From contig CAXXXS010000001.1 in NCBI GenBank assembly GCA_963665085.2, forward strand, positions 4,092,001 through 4,156,000: a stretch of 64,000 bases of DNA, given 5' to 3'. Numbering within the stretch: position 1 is the stretch's first letter; each line of letters begins with the position of its first letter. Below, in pieces: positions 36,399 to 46,810 of this stretch. The notes under the pieces are model-generated. The model saw only the letters and a list, made by a program, of their open reading frames with translations, had not been told where the DNA came from and did no database searches. This DNA comes from G963665085 sp963665085. Its GTDB lineage: Bacteria; Bacteroidota; Bacteroidia; Bacteroidales; JAAAOM01. The position numbers and the translations under genes were made by a program.

Positions 36399-39300
36399 AT
36401 GAATATAAAGAACTTTGTCCTTCTGTTGCTAATAATTGGGATGTCTATTTCCTGTTCTCAGAATAAGACTGAAAAAGTAAATGAAAAATTATATAATGAA
36501 TTTAAAAATCCAGGGAAAGAAGCCAGGCCTAGAGTTTGGTGGCATTGGATGAATGGGAACATAACAAAAGAAGGAATCCAAAAAGATTTACTTTGGATGA
36601 AACGAAGTGGTATTGGTGGTTTTCAGAATTTTGATGCCGGAATGATGATGCCCCAGGTAGTCGAAAAAAGGCTTACTTATATGACTCCCGAATGGAAAGA
36701 TGCATTTAACTACACAGCACATTTAGCAGATTCTTTAGATTTGGAAATGGCAATTGCAGGGTCTCCGGGATGGAGCCAGACGGGTGGTCCCTGGGTGCCG
36801 GCCAAAGATGGTATGAAAAAGTTGGTTTGGCGTGAAATGCGTATTCAGGGAGGAAAAAAGTTTGAAGGAACATTGCCAGAGCCCTATACAATGTCTGGAA
36901 CTTTTCAAAATATTCCAATAGCTGATGATGCAACAACATTTACAGTAACTAAAGAATCTTCGCAGGATTATTATGAAGATATTGCTGTTCTTGCCTATAA
37001 ACTACCGAAAAACGATTTTACTCTAAATGAGTTAGGGGTAAAAATAACTTCCAGTGGTGGTAAGTTTATTTTATCCCAGTTGACAGATGGTGATTTAGCA
37101 ACTACAAATATACTTCCTGTTGCAAAAAATGGGCAATACGCCTGGATACAATTTGAGTTTACCCAACCGCAAACCATCAAATCTATAACCTTGGTAGGAG
37201 GTGGTACTAGGGATCAATGGGGCGCTGTGCCTCCTGCTAATACACGTAACTTGCAGGTTAGTGAAAATGGAATTGATTTTCAAGATGTATGTGATCTTCC
37301 GCTTGGGGGAGTTGAACAGCAAACAATTTGTTTTGAGGAAACAACCGCTAAATATTTTAGAATCAATTTTAAGAATCCTCCGGCTTCACAATATGCTACA
37401 TTTTCAGCATTATTAGGTGAGCAAACATCTGAAATAAAAGGGACTGGCATTGCTGAAATTGTATTGCATCCTGTCACACGCATCAACCATGCAGAAGAAA
37501 AAACAGGTTTTGCTGCTGCTTTTGATCTGGAAAAGAACCCAACACCTGAAACTACTGATGCGGTAGAACAAAAAACAATAATTAATCTTACTGATAAACT
37601 TAATGAAAACGGGGAACTTCAATGGGATGTTCCTGAAGGCAACTGGAAAATTGTCCGTTATGGATATTCACTTACCGGAAAGAAAAATCATCCGGCTTCA
37701 CCTGAAGCAACAGGACTTGAAGTGGATACGATGCCCGTGCAGTAAAAGATTATTTCAATAATTACCTGGATATGTACAAAGACGCTACCCGTGGCTTAAT
37801 GGGTAAAAAAGGATTGCAGTATATTATTACCGATAGTTACGAAGCTGGTCAGATGACATGGACCCCAGCGATGATGGAGGAATTTGAAACTCGAAGAGGA
37901 TATAGTTTAATACCATGGTTGCCTGTACTAACTGGGGAGGTTATAGAAAGCACCGAAGCAAGCGAGCAATTTCTATGGGATTGGCGTAAGACTATTGGAG
38001 AAATGATTGCAGAATACCACTACGATCAGGTAACAGATATATTAGCCGAAAGAAAAATGGGCCGTTACACCGAATCGCACGAAAACGGTCGTCTTTATTT
38101 AGTTGATGGCATGGATGCAAAACGAAAAGCAACCGTACCTATGTCGGCAATGTGGATGCCCGGTGGTACTGGTTCAACATTGCAAATGGCGCAGGCAGAT
38201 ATTCGTGAGTCTGCTTCTGTTGCACATATTTATGGCCAAAACCTGGTTGCTGCAGAATCAATGACTGCTATGGGATTAATGGGAAAGGCATGGTCATATT
38301 GCCCTGAAAACCTAAAACCAACAGCCGACCTTGAACTTGCTAATGGCTTAAACCGTTTCGTAGTACATACATCTGTACATCAACCTGTAGATGATAAAAT
38401 CCCGGGACTTGGACTGATGATATTCGGACAGTGGTTCAATCGGCATGAAACCTGGGCAGAACAGGCTAAAGCATGGACTGATTATTTGGCCCGTAGTTCT
38501 TATATGTTACAACAAGGTAAGTTTGTAGCCGATATTCTTTATTACTATGGAGAAGATAATAATATAACCGGATTATTTTCACATGAATTTCCAGACTTTC
38601 CTGAAGGATACAATTTTGATTTTATAAATCCTGATGCGTTAAAAAACCAATTAAATGTTGAGAATGGGAAACTTGTTACACTAAGTGGAATGAAATACCA
38701 GATCCTTGTTCTCGATAAAAATGCAAAAAGGATGTCTATACCTGTATTGCGAAAAATATTTGAATTAGTAAAAAATGGAGCTGTTATTTGTGGGACAAAA
38801 CCAGAATATAAGGCCGGACATTTCGGTGATAAACAGGAATTTGAAAAACTTGTTTCTTTGATTTGGGATTCCGGTAAGCCAAATGTGTTTCACAGTGAGA
38901 CAATGGCAGAAGTTCTTTCTTCATTAGGAATCCAGCCGGATTTTAAATATACAACAGCTAATGATTCGAAAATACTTTATGTACATAGAGAACTTCAAGG
39001 TACAGATATTTATTGGGTCAATAATCGCGAAAATATGGATTTGCCTGTTCAGGCAACATTCAGGCTGACAGGAAAAAAAACAGAATTATGGCATCCTGAG
39101 AACGGAGAAAAAGAAGATGTTTCTTATACTATTGAGAATGGACAAACTACTGTATCATTAAACCTTAAACCCAATGATGCAGTATTTGTAGTTTTCAATG
39201 AACCAACAAAAGAAACAAAAGTTCAGCTGCCGATAGCAGAAGAAAGAGAACTGTTGGCTTTAGAAGGGCCATGGGAAATCGTTTTTCAACCTGGGCGTGG

Positions 39301-39736
39301 TGCACCAGGATCAGTCACTTTAGAAAAACTTCAATCTTTTACAGAAAATTCGGATGAAAGAATTAAATACTTTTCAGGTACAGCTACATACACAAAAAAT
39401 ATAAGTGTTTCGGAATCAGATTTAACAAGCGGTGTTAAACTATATTTAGATTTAGGAGAAGTAAAAAATTTGGCAGAGGTAACACTGAACGGCGTAAACC
39501 TTGGGGTTATTTGGAAAAAACCTTTCGCCGTAAATATCTCGGATGCAGCTAAGGTTGGAGAGAATAAGCTTGAAATAAAAGTAGTTAATCTTTGGGTTAA
39601 TCGTTTAATAGGAGACGCCCAACCGGATGTCAAAGAAAAAACTACATATACAACGATGCCGTTCTATCAGGCAGCTTCTCCATTATTACCATCAGGTTTA
39701 TTAGGGCCTGTTCGAATCGTATCCGTTTTAAATTAA
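36399..39736 (+). pseudogene. GH106-like alpha-L-rhamnosidase, interrupted by a single frameshift
   Basis: Two frames (36399-37745 and about 37730-39736) together give a roughly 1110-residue lipoprotein (LLIIGMSISC) of the GH106 type: RPRVWWHWMNGNITKEGIQKDLLWMKRSGIGGFQNFDAG at the start, a discoidin-like insert (about 215-325), then YIITDSYEAGQMTWTPAMMEEFE and a C-terminal galactose-binding-like domain (LDLGEVKNLAEVTLNGVNLGVIWKKPF). At about 37729 the frame slips: the plus-one frame reads DARAVKDYFNNYLDMYKD directly from where the first frame ends in TMPVQ-stop. One missing base explains it. Either a genuine mutation or a sequencing error. The role would be removal of alpha-rhamnose from pectin-like or other glycans. 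Confidence 0.85.
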
Positions 39737-39784
39737 ATCAAAAAATAAAAAATTGAATGTTTTAAAATATTAAAAATAAAGATT

Positions 39785-40750
39785 ATGAAGAAAATATTAT
39801 TTGCTATAATAATTTACACAATTGTCCTTAGTAATGCGGTAGCACAAACTAACATTGAAAAGGAAACGTTTGTGTATTCTACAAAAGACGGACAAGAATT
39901 ACTTCTTGATAAATACGTTGATAAAAGCATTGAATATAATGGGAAACGCCCCGTTATGATCTATGTACATGGAGGTGGTTTTGCAACCGGTAGCCGAATA
40001 AATGCCTTGCAAATAAAGTACAACAAACATTTTGTGGCTCAGGGATTTGTTTCAGTTTCTATTAATTATAGGCTGGGATTAAAAGATGTAGAACAACCTA
40101 GCCAGGAAATTATGACGAAAGCCATTCAAGTTGCGCTTGAAGATCTTATTAATGCTACTGCTTATGTTATAGCAAAAGCAGATGAGTGGAATATAGATAC
40201 AGAGAAAATTATGATTTCGGGGGGAAGTGCAGGGGCAATTACCTGTTTAAATGCTGAATATGAAATCTGTACAAGTGGTTCATTGACAGAAGTATTGCCT
40301 AAAGGATTTAACTATGCAGGAGTGGTTTCTCAGGCTGGTTGTGTTATGACCCAACAAGATAGTTTAATATGGAATAAAAATCCTTGCCCAATGCTATTGA
40401 TGCATGGTGATAAAGATATGCAGGTTCCTTTTGAAAGTATGGCAATGTTTGGGATCCTATGTGCAGGATCGAAATATATTCATAATCAACTGATAGAATT
40501 AGATTCTCCTCATTGGTTATATGTTGAAGAAGGGGCAGATCATATTGTAGCCTTAAAACCATTGCAATACAATTTTGGAGAGATAGACACCTTTATCGAT
40601 AAGTTTATTATGAAAGAGGAACATGCCATTGTGAAAACAAATTGGAAAGAGAAAGAACCCGATTCTATGGAAAAAATGTTTGAGGTAGTACCACTGTATA
40701 TGACGGGTTGGGAAAAGACAGACGAAGAAGTAGAAGCTGGAGAACAATAA
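39785..40750 (+). CDS. Secreted alpha/beta hydrolase (carboxylesterase-like)
   Basis: 321 residues, signal peptide (ILFAIIIYTIVLSNAVA). The oxyanion motif HGGGFATGSR (about 60-69) and the nucleophile Ser148 in ISGGSAGAITC are those of the hormone-sensitive-lipase/carboxylesterase type; a late Asp (HGDKDMQVPF) and His (GADHIVAL) complete the triad. In a glycan locus it probably removes acetyl or other small acyl groups. It is followed by the SMP-30 gene after 14 nt. Confidence 0.85.
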   Translation: MKKILFAIIIYTIVLSNAVAQTNIEKETFVYSTKDGQELLLDKYVDKSIEYNGKRPVMIYVHGGGFATGSRINALQIKYNKHFVAQGFVSVSINYRLGLKDVEQPSQEIMTKAIQVALEDLINATAYVIAKADEWNIDTEKIMISGGSAGAITCLNAEYEICTSGSLTEVLPKGFNYAGVVSQAGCVMTQQDSLIWNKNPCPMLLMHGDKDMQVPFESMAMFGILCAGSKYIHNQLIELDSPHWLYVEEGADHIVALKPLQYNFGEIDTFIDKFIMKEEHAIVKTNWKEKEPDSMEKMFEVVPLYMTGWEKTDEEVEAGEQ

Positions 40751-40764
40751 ATAATTAGGCGACT

Positions 40765-41634
40765 ATGAATAAACAGGTTAATAGATTGCTTGAAGGTATT
40801 GTTTGGGGAGAAAGCCCAAGATGGCGCAATGATAAACTATGGTTTTCCGATATTTTCGGAAAACAGGTAAAGTATGTTGATCTGGAAGGAAATGCTACGC
40901 TTATTGCAGACGTGCCTTCGATTCCTTCAGGTTTAGGATGGGGACAAGACGGAAACTTATTAATAGCAACAGGAGCAGTTAATATTTTAAAACAACTAAA
41001 CGGAAAACTCGAAGTTTTTGCTGATTTAAGCGATACGGCTGTGGGTATCAATGATATGGTAGTTGATGCTAAAGGCAATGGATATGTTGGGTGTTATGGT
41101 TACGATGTTAGAAACTACAAACCAGGAATGGTTGTTAATGCTTGGATTACATTGGTAAAACCGGACGGAAGTACCCGGAAAGTTGCCGATGGGATGATAT
41201 GTCCCAACGGTATAATCATATCAAAAGATCAGAAAAAACTGATTGTTGCCGATACTTTTGCAAAACAGCTTTTGGCATTTGATATTGAACCTGATGGTAG
41301 TTTAATAAACCGATATGTATGGGCTGACTTGGAGGGTGGGCCAGACGGAATAACAATGGATGCAGAAGGCGCGGTATGGGCAGCCATACCTCATTTGGGA
41401 ACTGTAATCAGGGTAAAAGAAGGTGGAAATATATTACAGTCTATCCGGTTTGATAAGACTCCATTGGCATGCACATTAGGTGGTCCAAATGGGGATTTAT
41501 TATTTGTGGTTACTGTAGATGCTCATAACGAATTGAGTGAAGAAGAATTAAGTAATCAGGATGCTGCTGTGAATAAAAAAGGATCTTGTATCGAATATAT
41601 TTCAGTAGGTGTTCAAGGATTTGGGACACCTTAA
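40765..41634 (+). CDS. SMP-30/gluconolactonase/LRE family protein
   Basis: 289 residues with no signal peptide, so cytosolic. Motifs of the six-bladed metal-dependent lactonase propeller: EGIVWGESPRWRNDKLWFSDIFG with the metal-binding Glu, GINDMVVDAKGNGYVGCYG, CPNGIIISKDQKKLIVADTFAKQLLAFDI and GPDGITMDAEGAVWAA with the conserved Asn and Asp ligands. It would hydrolyse a sugar-acid lactone formed when a released sugar is oxidised. Its presence suggests an oxidative sugar pathway downstream of the enzyme block. Confidence 0.88.
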   Translation: MNKQVNRLLEGIVWGESPRWRNDKLWFSDIFGKQVKYVDLEGNATLIADVPSIPSGLGWGQDGNLLIATGAVNILKQLNGKLEVFADLSDTAVGINDMVVDAKGNGYVGCYGYDVRNYKPGMVVNAWITLVKPDGSTRKVADGMICPNGIIISKDQKKLIVADTFAKQLLAFDIEPDGSLINRYVWADLEGGPDGITMDAEGAVWAAIPHLGTVIRVKEGGNILQSIRFDKTPLACTLGGPNGDLLFVVTVDAHNELSEEELSNQDAAVNKKGSCIEYISVGVQGFGTP

Positions 41635-41678
41635 TATGTGTCTTGATAAATTTTTGCAACTAAATTAATCATAATAAT

Positions 41679-44210
41679 ATGAAAAAACATTTGTATAAAA
41701 TATTAACGCTAAGTTTTTTAGCTTGTACTCTACTATTTTCATGTAAAAGTCACCGTATAGGAGATTTTTCAGAACGTATGCGTTTATTTAATGATGATTG
41801 GAAGTTTATAAGAGATAGTCTGGTTGGTGCAGAAAAAACTGATTTTAACGATTCTAACTGGATGATCGTAGATCTTCCACATGATTTCAGTATTATGGAC
41901 TTGCCAGGAGAGGACTCGGAAAGTCAAGTTGGCCCATTCTCAAAAATGGCACCCGCTCAGGGAAATGGAACAGGCCAAACTCTGGGTGGCACTGGTTGGT
42001 ACCGGAAAAAATTTGTGCTCGATAAATTTGATGAAGGCAAAAATGTTGTGTTAAAGTTTGATGGGGCATACATAGAAACCGAAGTTTGGGTAAATGGTAA
42101 AAAAGCAGTGGAAAATAAAAACGGATATACCCCGTTTTGGTTTGATATAACTACTCTACTTAATCCAGTAGGAGAATCAAATACAATTGCTGTAAAAGTT
42201 GATAATATAGGGGCAAATTCACGTTGGTATAGCGGTTCTGGTTTGTATAGGAATGTACATCTTATAGTAACAAATCCGGTACATGTTGATGTTTGGGGAA
42301 CAAAAATTACAACCTCGGAAATAGCTTCTAATAAAGCATTGGTTGATGTAGAAATTACTGTACTGAACGAGAAAGAAAAAGATGTTGAAGCAGAAATAAT
42401 TACAGAAATCAAAAATGAAGAAGGTAGGATTGCAGGAACTTCAACACAAACAATTATCCTTGCCGGAAAATCTAAAGGAATTTCAATAAATCAAATCAAT
42501 GTAGAAAATCCAGTTTTATGGTCTCTCGAATTTCCCAGTCTTTACGAGGCAGAAGTAACAATCAAGATAGAAAATAAAGTATCAGATGTTTATAAACAGA
42601 ATTTTGGAATCCGTTCTATCGAATTCTCAGCAGAAAAAGGATTTTTATTGAATGGCAAACAAGTTTTGTTAAAGGGTGGTTGCATGCACCATGATAATGG
42701 CTACCTGGGTGCTGCTACTTTCGAAAGGGCTGAATGGAGAAAAGTTGAATTAATGAAATCCAATGGGTATAATGCCATTCGAACTTCTCACAATCCTCCT
42801 TCAGAGGCTTTTTTGAATGCTTGTGATGCATTAGGCATGTTAGTAATTAATGAATTTACCGATATGTGGGAGAATTATAAGAACAAAAACGATTATCACC
42901 GTTTCTTTATCGATTACTGGGAGATTGATTTAACCAACATGATAATGAGAGACAGGAATCATCCAAGCATAATCATGTGGAGTATTGGTAATGAAATTCC
43001 TAAGAAGAACATAGAAGAAGGTGTACGAATTGGTAAGATGTTGGTAGCAAAAGTAAAAGAACTGGATGGAACCCGTGCTACAACCGAAGGTGTACCCAGC
43101 TTTTTGATCCATGGTGGATGGAAAAATGCAAAACACTACTTCGAAACAGTGGATGTAGCCGGTTATAATTATATGGAAACAGCCTATGAATCGGATCATC
43201 AGGAATATCCTGGAAGAATTATTTATGCATCAGAGTCTTATCCAAAGGAAGTGTATAAATATTGGAAAGCCGTTGAGAAACATTCTTTCGTAATTGGTGA
43301 TTTTGTTTGGACTGCAATGGACTATATCGGAGAAGTTTTGGTTGGAAATTCAACTTATAAAAAAGCGGAAGATATTGACAAGAGATCTTTTCAAACCATG
43401 GATGGTATACCAGAAGGAACAAATCCCGATTTGATCTATGATCATATGGAGAGGTTGAGCCCTTCCCGTTGGCCGGCATTTCTTTCGTGGTGCGGCGATT
43501 TGGATTTAATGGGCGATAAAAAACCACAGGGGCTTTACCGTGATGTTTTATGGGGCAGTAGTTTGTTGGAGGTAAATGTGCACGAACCCATTCCTGAAGG
43601 TTTAGTTGAAGACATTTCTATGTGGGGCTGGCCAAAGGAATTGCCGGTTTGGGATTGGAAAGGAAGTGAAGGCAAACCTTTACAAGTCCGTGTTTTTACT
43701 AAAGCCTCACAGGTTAAACTCGAATTAAATGGGAATACTATTGGTGAGGAATTTATCAATGAAAATGACCAATGTATAGCAGTCTTTGAAGTCCCCTATC
43801 AACCTGGCGAACTCACTGCGATTGCATTGAATAACGGTAAAGAAATTGCCCGAAAAATACTGTCAACACCTGGAGAACCTAGAAGTATTAGATTGACGGC
43901 TGATAGGAAAATGATTAATGCAGACCGCAGTGATCTTTCATTTGTAAAAATTGAGGTCGTTGATAAAAGCGGGCAAGTGATCATGCAAAATCCAGTGAAA
44001 ATAAAGATAGATGTTAGTGGAAACGGAGAACTTATCGGTTCTGGAAATGCAAATCCAAGCGATATGACTAGCGTCAATAATTCAGAACTGTATACGTTCA
44101 GAGGTAAAGCACAGGCTATCATCCGTCCATTTGAAACACCCGGAGAAATAGCCATTACTGTTAGTTCTGATGGTTTACAGTCAGGTAAAATAATAGTCAA
44201 TGTTAAATAG
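41679..44210 (+). CDS. Glycoside hydrolase family 2 (beta-galactosidase-like) lipoprotein
   Basis: 843 residues, lipoprotein signal (LSFLACTLLFSC). Sugar-binding jelly-roll (about 35-210; RLFNDDWKFIRDS, WYRKKFVLDKFDEGKNVVLKFDGAYIETEVWVNGK), an Ig-like GH2 domain (about 210-315), then the catalytic barrel (about 315-600; GFLLNGKQVLLKGGCMHHDNG, NAIRTSHNPPSEAFL). The acid/base is Glu439 in WSIGNEIP and the nucleophile probably Glu519 in YASESYP. C-terminal DUF4982-like and further Ig domains follow. A beta-galactosidase is most likely, but GH2 also contains glucuronidases and mannosidases. Its end overlaps the next frame's upstream extension, not its likely start. Confidence 0.9.
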   Translation: MKKHLYKILTLSFLACTLLFSCKSHRIGDFSERMRLFNDDWKFIRDSLVGAEKTDFNDSNWMIVDLPHDFSIMDLPGEDSESQVGPFSKMAPAQGNGTGQTLGGTGWYRKKFVLDKFDEGKNVVLKFDGAYIETEVWVNGKKAVENKNGYTPFWFDITTLLNPVGESNTIAVKVDNIGANSRWYSGSGLYRNVHLIVTNPVHVDVWGTKITTSEIASNKALVDVEITVLNEKEKDVEAEIITEIKNEEGRIAGTSTQTIILAGKSKGISINQINVENPVLWSLEFPSLYEAEVTIKIENKVSDVYKQNFGIRSIEFSAEKGFLLNGKQVLLKGGCMHHDNGYLGAATFERAEWRKVELMKSNGYNAIRTSHNPPSEAFLNACDALGMLVINEFTDMWENYKNKNDYHRFFIDYWEIDLTNMIMRDRNHPSIIMWSIGNEIPKKNIEEGVRIGKMLVAKVKELDGTRATTEGVPSFLIHGGWKNAKHYFETVDVAGYNYMETAYESDHQEYPGRIIYASESYPKEVYKYWKAVEKHSFVIGDFVWTAMDYIGEVLVGNSTYKKAEDIDKRSFQTMDGIPEGTNPDLIYDHMERLSPSRWPAFLSWCGDLDLMGDKKPQGLYRDVLWGSSLLEVNVHEPIPEGLVEDISMWGWPKELPVWDWKGSEGKPLQVRVFTKASQVKLELNGNTIGEEFINENDQCIAVFEVPYQPGELTAIALNNGKEIARKILSTPGEPRSIRLTADRKMINADRSDLSFVKIEVVDKSGQVIMQNPVKIKIDVSGNGELIGSGNANPSDMTSVNNSELYTFRGKAQAIIRPFETPGEIAITVSSDGLQSGKIIVNVK

Positions 44211-44241
44211 TATAAAAAACAATAATAAAAAAAATGAGACA

Positions 44242-45123
44242 ATGAAAAAGTTATTTGTCATATTAGCAGTAATTCTGGTAGGAATTAACGGAGTGTATGC
44301 TCAGGAAGTTATTAAATTGTATGATGGTAAAGCACCTGGCTCAGAAACCTGGGACTGGGAAGAAACCGAACTTGGTGGAGGATTTCCTCTAGTCTATAAC
44401 GTAGTAGATCCTACATTAACAATATTTAAACCAGAAGCTGAAATTGCTAAAGGAAAGGCTGTTGTGGTATGTCCTGGGGGGGCATTTTGTATGTTGTCAA
44501 TAGCTAATGAAGGCTATAATGTTGCAAAGTGGTTAAATAGTAAAGGCATAACCGTTTTTATTTTAAAATACCGTCTCGATCATTTAGAAACAAATGATTT
44601 AGCCAAAGAAATGGCCGATCGAAAAATTGGTTCGGAAGAACACGCCAAATCTATACAACCAATTATTGAAATGGCTTTGGCTGATGGCAGAACTGCTATT
44701 AAGTATGTAAAGCAGCATGCTTCTGAGTATAATCTAAACCCCGATTCAATAGGGATTATGGGATTTTCTGCAGGTGGAACAGTTGCTTCAGGTGTAGCTT
44801 TTACCTATGATACTGATAGCCGTCCGGCTTTTGTTGCCCCAATTTATCCTTACGTTGGTTATTATTCAAATAATCCAGTCCCTAGTGATGCACCACCTAT
44901 GTTTATCGCATGTACAACAGATGATGGTTTTGGTTTCCATACTCACGCTACAGCGTTGTACAATAAATGGGTGGAAACCCAAAAAGCTACTGAACTTCAT
45001 ATCTATCAAGTAGGAGAGCATGGATTCGGAATGAAAAAACAGGGACTTCCAGTAGACAGATGGACAGAGCAGTTTTTAGATTGGTTGAATTTACAAGGAG
45101 GAAACGACAATTCTGGGAAATAA
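44242..45123 (+). CDS. Secreted alpha/beta hydrolase (acetyl-xylan-esterase-like)
   Basis: 293 residues from the ATG at 44242; an upstream in-frame start at 44200 overlaps the GH2 gene and would bury the signal peptide (LFVILAVILVGINGVYA). It opens with LYDGKAPGSETWDWEE and has VVVCPGGAFCMLSIANEGY, the nucleophile Ser176 in MGFSAGGTVASG, and the late residues TDDGFGFH and GEHGFGMKKQG for the Asp and His. This is the type often annotated as acetyl-xylan esterase or dienelactone-hydrolase-like in glycan loci. The GH43 gene starts 13 nt downstream. Confidence 0.85.
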   Translation: MKKLFVILAVILVGINGVYAQEVIKLYDGKAPGSETWDWEETELGGGFPLVYNVVDPTLTIFKPEAEIAKGKAVVVCPGGAFCMLSIANEGYNVAKWLNSKGITVFILKYRLDHLETNDLAKEMADRKIGSEEHAKSIQPIIEMALADGRTAIKYVKQHASEYNLNPDSIGIMGFSAGGTVASGVAFTYDTDSRPAFVAPIYPYVGYYSNNPVPSDAPPMFIACTTDDGFGFHTHATALYNKWVETQKATELHIYQVGEHGFGMKKQGLPVDRWTEQFLDWLNLQGGNDNSGK

Positions 45124-45136
45124 GAAATAACTAATC

Positions 45137-46777
45137 ATGGTGAAGCAAACAGTTTTTTTCGTGTTGATATTACTATTTGTCCAAATGGCGACATCTGGAC
45201 AAAATAAAAAATTATTACTTGAAAATGAAGATTATATCACTCCTTATAACAAAGTCGCTGTCCCGGAATCGGAGATAATTTATCAAAACCCGGTTATTCC
45301 TGGATTTTATCCAGATCCAAGTGTATGCAGAGTTGGAGACGATTATTATTTAGTTACCAGCTCAATGGAATATTTTCCCGGTATCCCGGTTTTTCATAGT
45401 AAAGATTTAGTTAATTGGGAGAAGATTGGCTATTGTATTGACCGCGAGGAACAACTACCAAAACCTATCAACCTTTTTGCCCCCAATATCCAATATCATA
45501 ATGGTATTTTCTATATGATATCAACCAATTTTGGAGAAGGAGGGGGGAATTTTTATGTTACAGCAAAAGATCCCAAAGGCCCCTGGTCTGATCCGATATG
45601 GGTAGATATTCGAGGAATCGATCCTGATTTGTTTTTTGATGATGACGGCAAGACTTATATCATCAACTCATTTTTTATGGTTTATGAAATTGATTTGGAA
45701 ACCGGTAAATTAAAAGGTGAAGGTCAAAAATTATGGTACGGCAATGGAGGCTCTGCATTAGAGGGGCCTCATATTTATAAAAAAGACGGCTACTACTACA
45801 TTCTTGCAGCAGAAGGAGGAACAGCAGAAGGGCATCATGTTACCATGGCCAGGGCACTTAATATATTTGGCCCTTATATCAGCAATCCGGCTAATCCGGT
45901 TTTGTCGCATGAAAATGCTGCCGGTCAGCTTTATGAACTACATGGAATTGGGCATGCAGACATTATCCAGGCTCATGATAATTCCTGGTGGATGGCTTTT
46001 CATGGTTACCGTTTAATTGGGAATAGGGTCAGAGGTTATCATCATACATTGGGAAGAGAAACTTGTTTGGTTCCTCTTGAGTGGCCAACAAATAGCTGGC
46101 CAATTGCAAATGGTAATGGTACTGCAACATTAAATATGCATTGTCCAACATTACCACTGCATGAAATACATCAAGAGCAAACACGAATAAATTTTGAAAA
46201 TCCCAAATTGGGATTAAACTGGAATTATATACAACCTCCTGATAAAAATAATTATTCACTTACTGAACGGGAAGGATACTTGCGACTTAAAGGGGCTGCA
46301 AACAATGTCGGTGAAAATGGTTCACCAACCTTTGTGGGACGAAGGTTGCAGCATATAGATTTTAGTGCAAGCTCTGTTCTGGATTTTAATCCAAAATCGG
46401 AAAATGAAGAGGCCGGATTAACATTAGTAAATAACGGAACTCATTTTGATATTTCTGTCAAGTTACTTGAAAATAAAAGAGTTGTTCAGGTGCAGTTGCA
46501 GTTTGGGGACAACATTTATAAGTCGAAAGCATTTACATTAAAACAGGGGCCGGTCAGGCTAAAAGTTCAAGGAAACACAAATTCCATCACTTTTTTATAT
46601 GCTCAGGGAAACGATGATTTTATTGAAGTCGATTCAGTCATTACATCCTATTTAAGTTCAGAAACAGTGGGAGGTTATACCGGCGTATATGTAGGATTGT
46701 TTGCATCAGGAAATGGGAAGAATAATACAAAAAATGCTGATTTTGATTGGTTTGAATATGTTGGTAATGACAATTAG
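45137..46777 (+). CDS. Glycoside hydrolase family 43 (beta-xylosidase/arabinofuranosidase-like)
   Basis: 546 residues, signal peptide (TVFFVLILLFVQMATSG). The five-bladed GH43 propeller (about 45-345) shows the base Asp60 in GFYPDPSVCRVGDDYYLVTSS, Asp162 in IDPDLFFDDDGKTYII, and the acid Glu209 in LEGPHIYKKDGYYYI. A C-terminal concanavalin-like beta-sandwich (about 360-546; GRRLQHIDFSASSVLDF) is typical of the beta-xylosidase/alpha-arabinofuranosidase subgroup. It acts on xylose- or arabinose-containing side chains. Confidence 0.9.
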   Translation: MVKQTVFFVLILLFVQMATSGQNKKLLLENEDYITPYNKVAVPESEIIYQNPVIPGFYPDPSVCRVGDDYYLVTSSMEYFPGIPVFHSKDLVNWEKIGYCIDREEQLPKPINLFAPNIQYHNGIFYMISTNFGEGGGNFYVTAKDPKGPWSDPIWVDIRGIDPDLFFDDDGKTYIINSFFMVYEIDLETGKLKGEGQKLWYGNGGSALEGPHIYKKDGYYYILAAEGGTAEGHHVTMARALNIFGPYISNPANPVLSHENAAGQLYELHGIGHADIIQAHDNSWWMAFHGYRLIGNRVRGYHHTLGRETCLVPLEWPTNSWPIANGNGTATLNMHCPTLPLHEIHQEQTRINFENPKLGLNWNYIQPPDKNNYSLTEREGYLRLKGAANNVGENGSPTFVGRRLQHIDFSASSVLDFNPKSENEEAGLTLVNNGTHFDISVKLLENKRVVQVQLQFGDNIYKSKAFTLKQGPVRLKVQGNTNSITFLYAQGNDDFIEVDSVITSYLSSETVGGYTGVYVGLFASGNGKNNTKNADFDWFEYVGNDN

Positions 46778-46810
46778 AAAGATTAAAAATTTTAACAAAA
46801 GAAATTTAAA

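Noticed and set aside
40344..40747. Minus-strand open frames within the carboxylesterase gene, and similar ones within other enzymes
   Set aside because: They are antisense shadows of clear enzyme genes with intact catalytic motifs.
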